From an uncultured Bacteroidota bacterium (lineage in GTDB: Bacteria > Bacteroidota > Bacteroidia > Chitinophagales > Chitinophagaceae), in contig CAIZMD010000040.1 in NCBI GenBank assembly GCA_903933995.1, positions 1-9,353 of the forward strand: a stretch of 9,353 nucleotides of DNA, in the 5' to 3' direction. Under the pieces are notes generated by a model. The model was given only the letters and a program-made list of their open reading frames with translations. It did not search any database and had not been told where the DNA came from. Below, one piece after another: positions 8,310 through 9,353 of this stretch. A program made the position numbers and the translations under genes. Positions within the stretch are counted from its first letter, which is position 1. Each line of letters opens with the position of its first letter.

Positions 8310-8391
8310 TTTTTTCAGAATTAGTAAAACTTGGATGGTTTTTGCGGTTTTATTAGAATGTGAAGCTAGCGCCATCCAAAATCTGAAAAAA
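8310..8391. repeat. Bipartite inverted repeat in the leader/promoter region of the GltD-like/nifJ operon
   Basis: Two pairs of complementary blocks are nested: TTTTTTCAGA (8310-8319) with TCTGAAAAAA (8382-8391), and TTGGATGG (8331-8338) with CCATCCAA (8372-8379). The spacers are unequal (11 versus 2 nt), and the central loop is 33 nt. It ends 8 bp upstream of the start codon at 8301. It could fold as a 5' leader structure of the minus-strand mRNA or hold paired regulator sites; neither is proven. No fully convincing -7/-33 promoter for the operon was seen here. Confidence 0.55.
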
Positions 8392-8426
8392 TGATATTGT
8401 TCAGGTGATAACATGAGCAATATCAT
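8391..8426. repeat. 13-bp inverted repeat upstream of the GltD-like/nifJ operon
   Basis: ATGATATTGTTCA (8391-8403) is complementary to TGAGCAATATCAT (8414-8426), with a single T/G mismatch that is a wobble pair in RNA, around a 10-nt loop. It directly abuts the preceding inverted repeat and lies about 90-125 bp upstream of the operon start. There is no U-tract on the minus strand that would make it a terminator for a gene, and no gene ends into it. An operator or leader structure is the simplest guess. Confidence 0.55.
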
Positions 8427-8437
8427 GTTCTTTTGGG

Positions 8438-8451
8438 GTGATTTAAGTCAA
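8438..8451. promoter_or_regulatory. Possible CRP/FNR-family binding site
   Basis: The sequence GTGATTTAAGTCAA fits the spacing of the CRP/FNR family (GTGA-N6-TCA; read on the other strand TTGAC-TTAA-ATCAC, two mismatches to TTGAT-N4-ATCAA). It is about 140 bp upstream of the PFOR operon, where oxygen or redox control would make sense. The match is short and degenerate, so it may be chance. Confidence 0.2.
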
Positions 8452-8471
8452 AGAGGGGGATGTGATTACTG

Positions 8472-8496
8472 GTGCTATTGGCTGGGCCAACAGCAC
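8472..8496. repeat. Hairpin-forming inverted repeat
   Basis: GTGCT (8472-8476) pairs with AGCAC (8492-8496) and TTGGC (8478-8482) with GCCAA (8486-8490), separated by one A/C mismatch, around a TGG loop. No U-tract follows on either strand at the right distance, so it is not a clear terminator. It is one of several hairpins in the 8302-8853 gap. Confidence 0.5.
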
Positions 8497-8544
8497 TGCG
8501 CATTGACTTATTTTTTATAAAAAGTGGAAGTTCTACCTGGGATT

Positions 8545-8559
8545 GTCGGCTTCGCCGAC
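8545..8559. repeat. Short GC-rich hairpin
   Basis: GTCGGC and GCCGAC form a perfect 6-bp stem around a TTC loop, inside otherwise AT-rich DNA. An outer pair, GGAAGT (8526-8531) and ACTTCC (8558-8563), overlaps the right arm and offers an alternative fold. Function is unknown. Confidence 0.5.
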
Positions 8560-8675
8560 TTCCCTTACGCATTGAGCTAGCGCAAAGCTGTTTTATAAAT
8601 AAGGGAGATTTTTATTTATGAGGTTTGCTGAAACAACTACAATTGCAAGAGCTTTAAAAAGTAAGTTTTGCAAAA

Positions 8676-8785
8676 GGCTTTATTCAAAAGCCCTCGCTGC
8701 GCTCGTGTAAGACCTTCGCTTCTGCGCAATCAAGCTAGCTTGTTGCGCATACGCTTTGGTCTTACTGCGGCTTTTGAAGAAAGCC
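8676..8785. repeat. Nested 110-bp palindromic element, unassigned
   Basis: Three nested pairs of arms share one centre. The outer 17-nt arms (8676-8692 and 8769-8785) match at 16 of 17 positions. The middle arms GTAAGACC (8707-8714) and GGTCTTAC (8758-8765) are perfect. The inner arms TGCGCAA (8723-8729) and TTGCGCA (8743-8749) flank the perfect palindrome CAAGCTAGCTTG (8731-8742), with one bulged T. The loops between middle and inner arms are 8 nt on both sides; the outer ones are 14 and 3 nt. The centre is richer in GC than its flanks. It could be a mobile repeat unit (REP or MITE-like), a structured RNA or a remnant of one. No transposase or target-site duplication is visible. Confidence 0.65.
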
Positions 8786-8824
8786 ATAGGGGCTTTTAAT
8801 TTTGGGTTAGCTTAAAGCATAAAA

Positions 8825-8852
8825 AAAGCTCCTCAATTTCTTGAGGAGCTTT
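8825..8852 (-). terminator. Intrinsic terminator of tRNA-Lys
   Basis: On the minus strand AAAGCTCCTCAA and TTGAGGAGCTTT form a perfect 12-bp stem around a GAAA loop, and the run of T continues to seven bases. It begins one nucleotide after the discriminator base of the tRNA gene, so the tRNA appears to be a single-gene transcript. Confidence 0.9.
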
Positions 8853-8853
8853 G

Positions 8854-8926
8854 TGATCCCGCTGGGACTCGAACCCAGGGCCCATACATTAAAAGTGTAT
8901 TGCTCTACCAACTGAGCTACGGAATC
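8854..8926 (-). tRNA. tRNA-Lys, anticodon TTT
   Basis: A complete 73-nt cloverleaf is present. The acceptor arms GATTCCG and CGGGATC pair fully with one G-T pair. The D arm is GCTC/GAGC with loop AGTTGGTA. The anticodon stem ATACA/TGTAT closes the loop CTTTTAA, giving anticodon TTT, which decodes lysine. The variable loop is GGGCC, and the T arm is CTGGG/CCCAG with loop TTCGAGT. The discriminator base is A, and CCA is not encoded (the next bases are CAA), so the 3' end must be added by tRNA nucleotidyltransferase. Confidence 0.97.
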
Positions 8927-8965
8927 TACTAGTCAGAATTACTTCTGTTTTCGTATTTGGGAGTG

Positions 8966-8996
8966 CAAAAATAGGCGTTTTATAAAACCAGCCAAA
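8966..8996 (-). promoter_or_regulatory. Bacteroidota-type promoter of tRNA-Lys
   Basis: On the minus strand TTTG (8993-8996) and TATTTTTG (8966-8973) are separated by exactly 19 nt, matching the -33 TTTG / -7 TAnnTTTG consensus of the Bacteroidota primary sigma factor without a mismatch. Transcription would begin a few bases further on, giving a leader of roughly 35 nt before the tRNA. It is the clearest taxonomic signal in the window. Confidence 0.85.
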
Positions 8997-9059
8997 TTTT
9001 TATGCATCTATTTTATTTTAATTACACACAGAAATTTCCACAATCCTGCATTAACTGCT

Positions 9060-9067
9060 TAATTTTG
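9060..9067 (+). promoter_or_regulatory. Putative -7 promoter element of the short-chain dehydrogenase gene
   Basis: TAATTTTG is a perfect TAnnTTTG match lying 20 bp before the start codon at 9088. The upstream partner is imperfect: TTTC at 9035-9038, 21 nt away. Transcription would start close to the ATG, leaving a short leader. Confidence 0.45.
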
Positions 9068-9087
9068 ACATTTATACACATATCCTT

Positions 9088-9353
9088 ATGTCCTATTTTG
9101 CAAATAAAGTAGTTGTTATTACCGGTGGATCCGATGGAATTGGAAAAGCTTTGGTAGAGTCTTTCTTGAATTTAGGAGCCAAAGTGGCTACCTGCGGCAG
9201 AAATTATGATAAATTCTATGCCATCCAAAGTAAGTATGCCAGTAAGCCATTATTGGTGCATACGGCTGATGTAAGCAGGGAACAAGAGTGTAGACAGTTT
9301 ATTGATGTAGTAATCAAGACTTTTGGAACTATTGATATTTTGATCAATAATGC
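9088..9353 (+). CDS. Short-chain dehydrogenase/reductase (SDR), N-terminal part; 3' end outside window
   Basis: An ATG at 9088 opens a frame that runs to the window edge (88 full codons). VVVITGGSDGIGKAL (8-22) contains the classical TGxxxGxG dinucleotide motif at 12-19. CGRN at 36-39 places an Arg after the second strand, which favours NADP(H). D61-V62 is the adenine-ring contact, and the last readable residues, N87 and N88, begin the NNAG motif. The catalytic Ser-Tyr-Lys region is outside the window, so neither activity nor substrate can be judged. The family includes 3-oxoacyl reductases and 3-ketodihydrosphingosine-reductase-like enzymes; the SDGIG form occurs in the latter, but that is only a hint. 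It is divergent from the tRNA gene, with 161 bp between them. Confidence 0.9.
   Translation, partial: MSYFANKVVVITGGSDGIGKALVESFLNLGAKVATCGRNYDKFYAIQSKYASKPLLVHTADVSREQECRQFIDVVIKTFGTIDILINN

Larger units (their letters stand above)
8302..8853. other. Gene-free, palindrome-rich intergenic region
   Basis: No protein family is recognisable in this 552-bp stretch. It holds at least five inverted repeats, three GCTAGC hexamers (8365, 8576, 8734), a repeated pair of blocks CGCATTGA (8499 and 8568) and TTTTATAAA (8513 and 8591), and the tRNA terminator. The TCCCTTA (8561-8567) and TAAGGGA (8600-8606) blocks are a further inverted pair. It separates the divergent start of the PFOR operon from the end of the tRNA unit. 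Confidence 0.7.

Noticed and set aside
8618..8710. A 30-codon open frame on the plus strand (MRFAETTTIARALKS...), preceded by AAGGGAG
   Set aside because: It ends inside the palindromic element, matches no family I know, and a Shine-Dalgarno-like sequence carries little weight in Bacteroidota. Chance length in this gap.
8676..8820. CRISPR array or insertion sequence in the repeat-rich gap
   Set aside because: There are no regularly spaced direct repeats with unique spacers, and no transposase or flanking target duplication is visible.

Overview
The window reads as chromosomal DNA of a Bacteroidota bacterium, perhaps a Chitinophagia-like lineage; the finer placement is only an impression. The evidence is AT-rich sequence, start codons without Shine-Dalgarno sites, and a textbook Bacteroidota promoter (TTTG-N19-TAnnTTTG) in front of a tRNA-Lys gene. 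A secreted Cys-type sulfatase and an N-terminal signal peptide ending just before Gln on the DsrE-like protein fit the same group.

Left part (1-3041): a truncated sulfatase gene on the minus strand diverges from an aldo/keto reductase gene on the plus strand. The reductase is followed by a tight two-gene unit on the plus strand, an exported DsrE-like protein with one cysteine and a membrane-anchored dihaem cytochrome c of the TsdA (thiosulfate dehydrogenase/tetrathionate reductase) type. Only 7 bp separate these two genes, which suggests a small periplasmic sulfur-redox module.

Middle part (3044-8301): a hairpin terminator separates the cytochrome gene from a convergent minus-strand operon. 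The operon encodes a GltD-like FAD/NAD(P) oxidoreductase with a C-terminal ferredoxin domain, followed with a short overlap by a full-length pyruvate:ferredoxin oxidoreductase (NifJ). Together they probably couple pyruvate oxidation to acetyl-CoA with transfer of low-potential electrons to or from pyridine nucleotide.

Right part (8302-9353): about 550 bp without a convincing gene is packed with inverted repeats, including two next to the PFOR operon start and a 110-bp nested palindrome. Then come a tRNA-Lys(TTT) gene on the minus strand with its own promoter and terminator, and the start of a plus-strand short-chain dehydrogenase gene cut by the window edge.

The coding genes belong to known families. 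The least explained parts are the palindrome-rich intergenic island, the pairing of a periplasmic DsrE-like protein with TsdA, and the altered nucleotide-binding motif of the GltD-like protein. I found no CRISPR array, transposase, phage gene or recognisable defence system.
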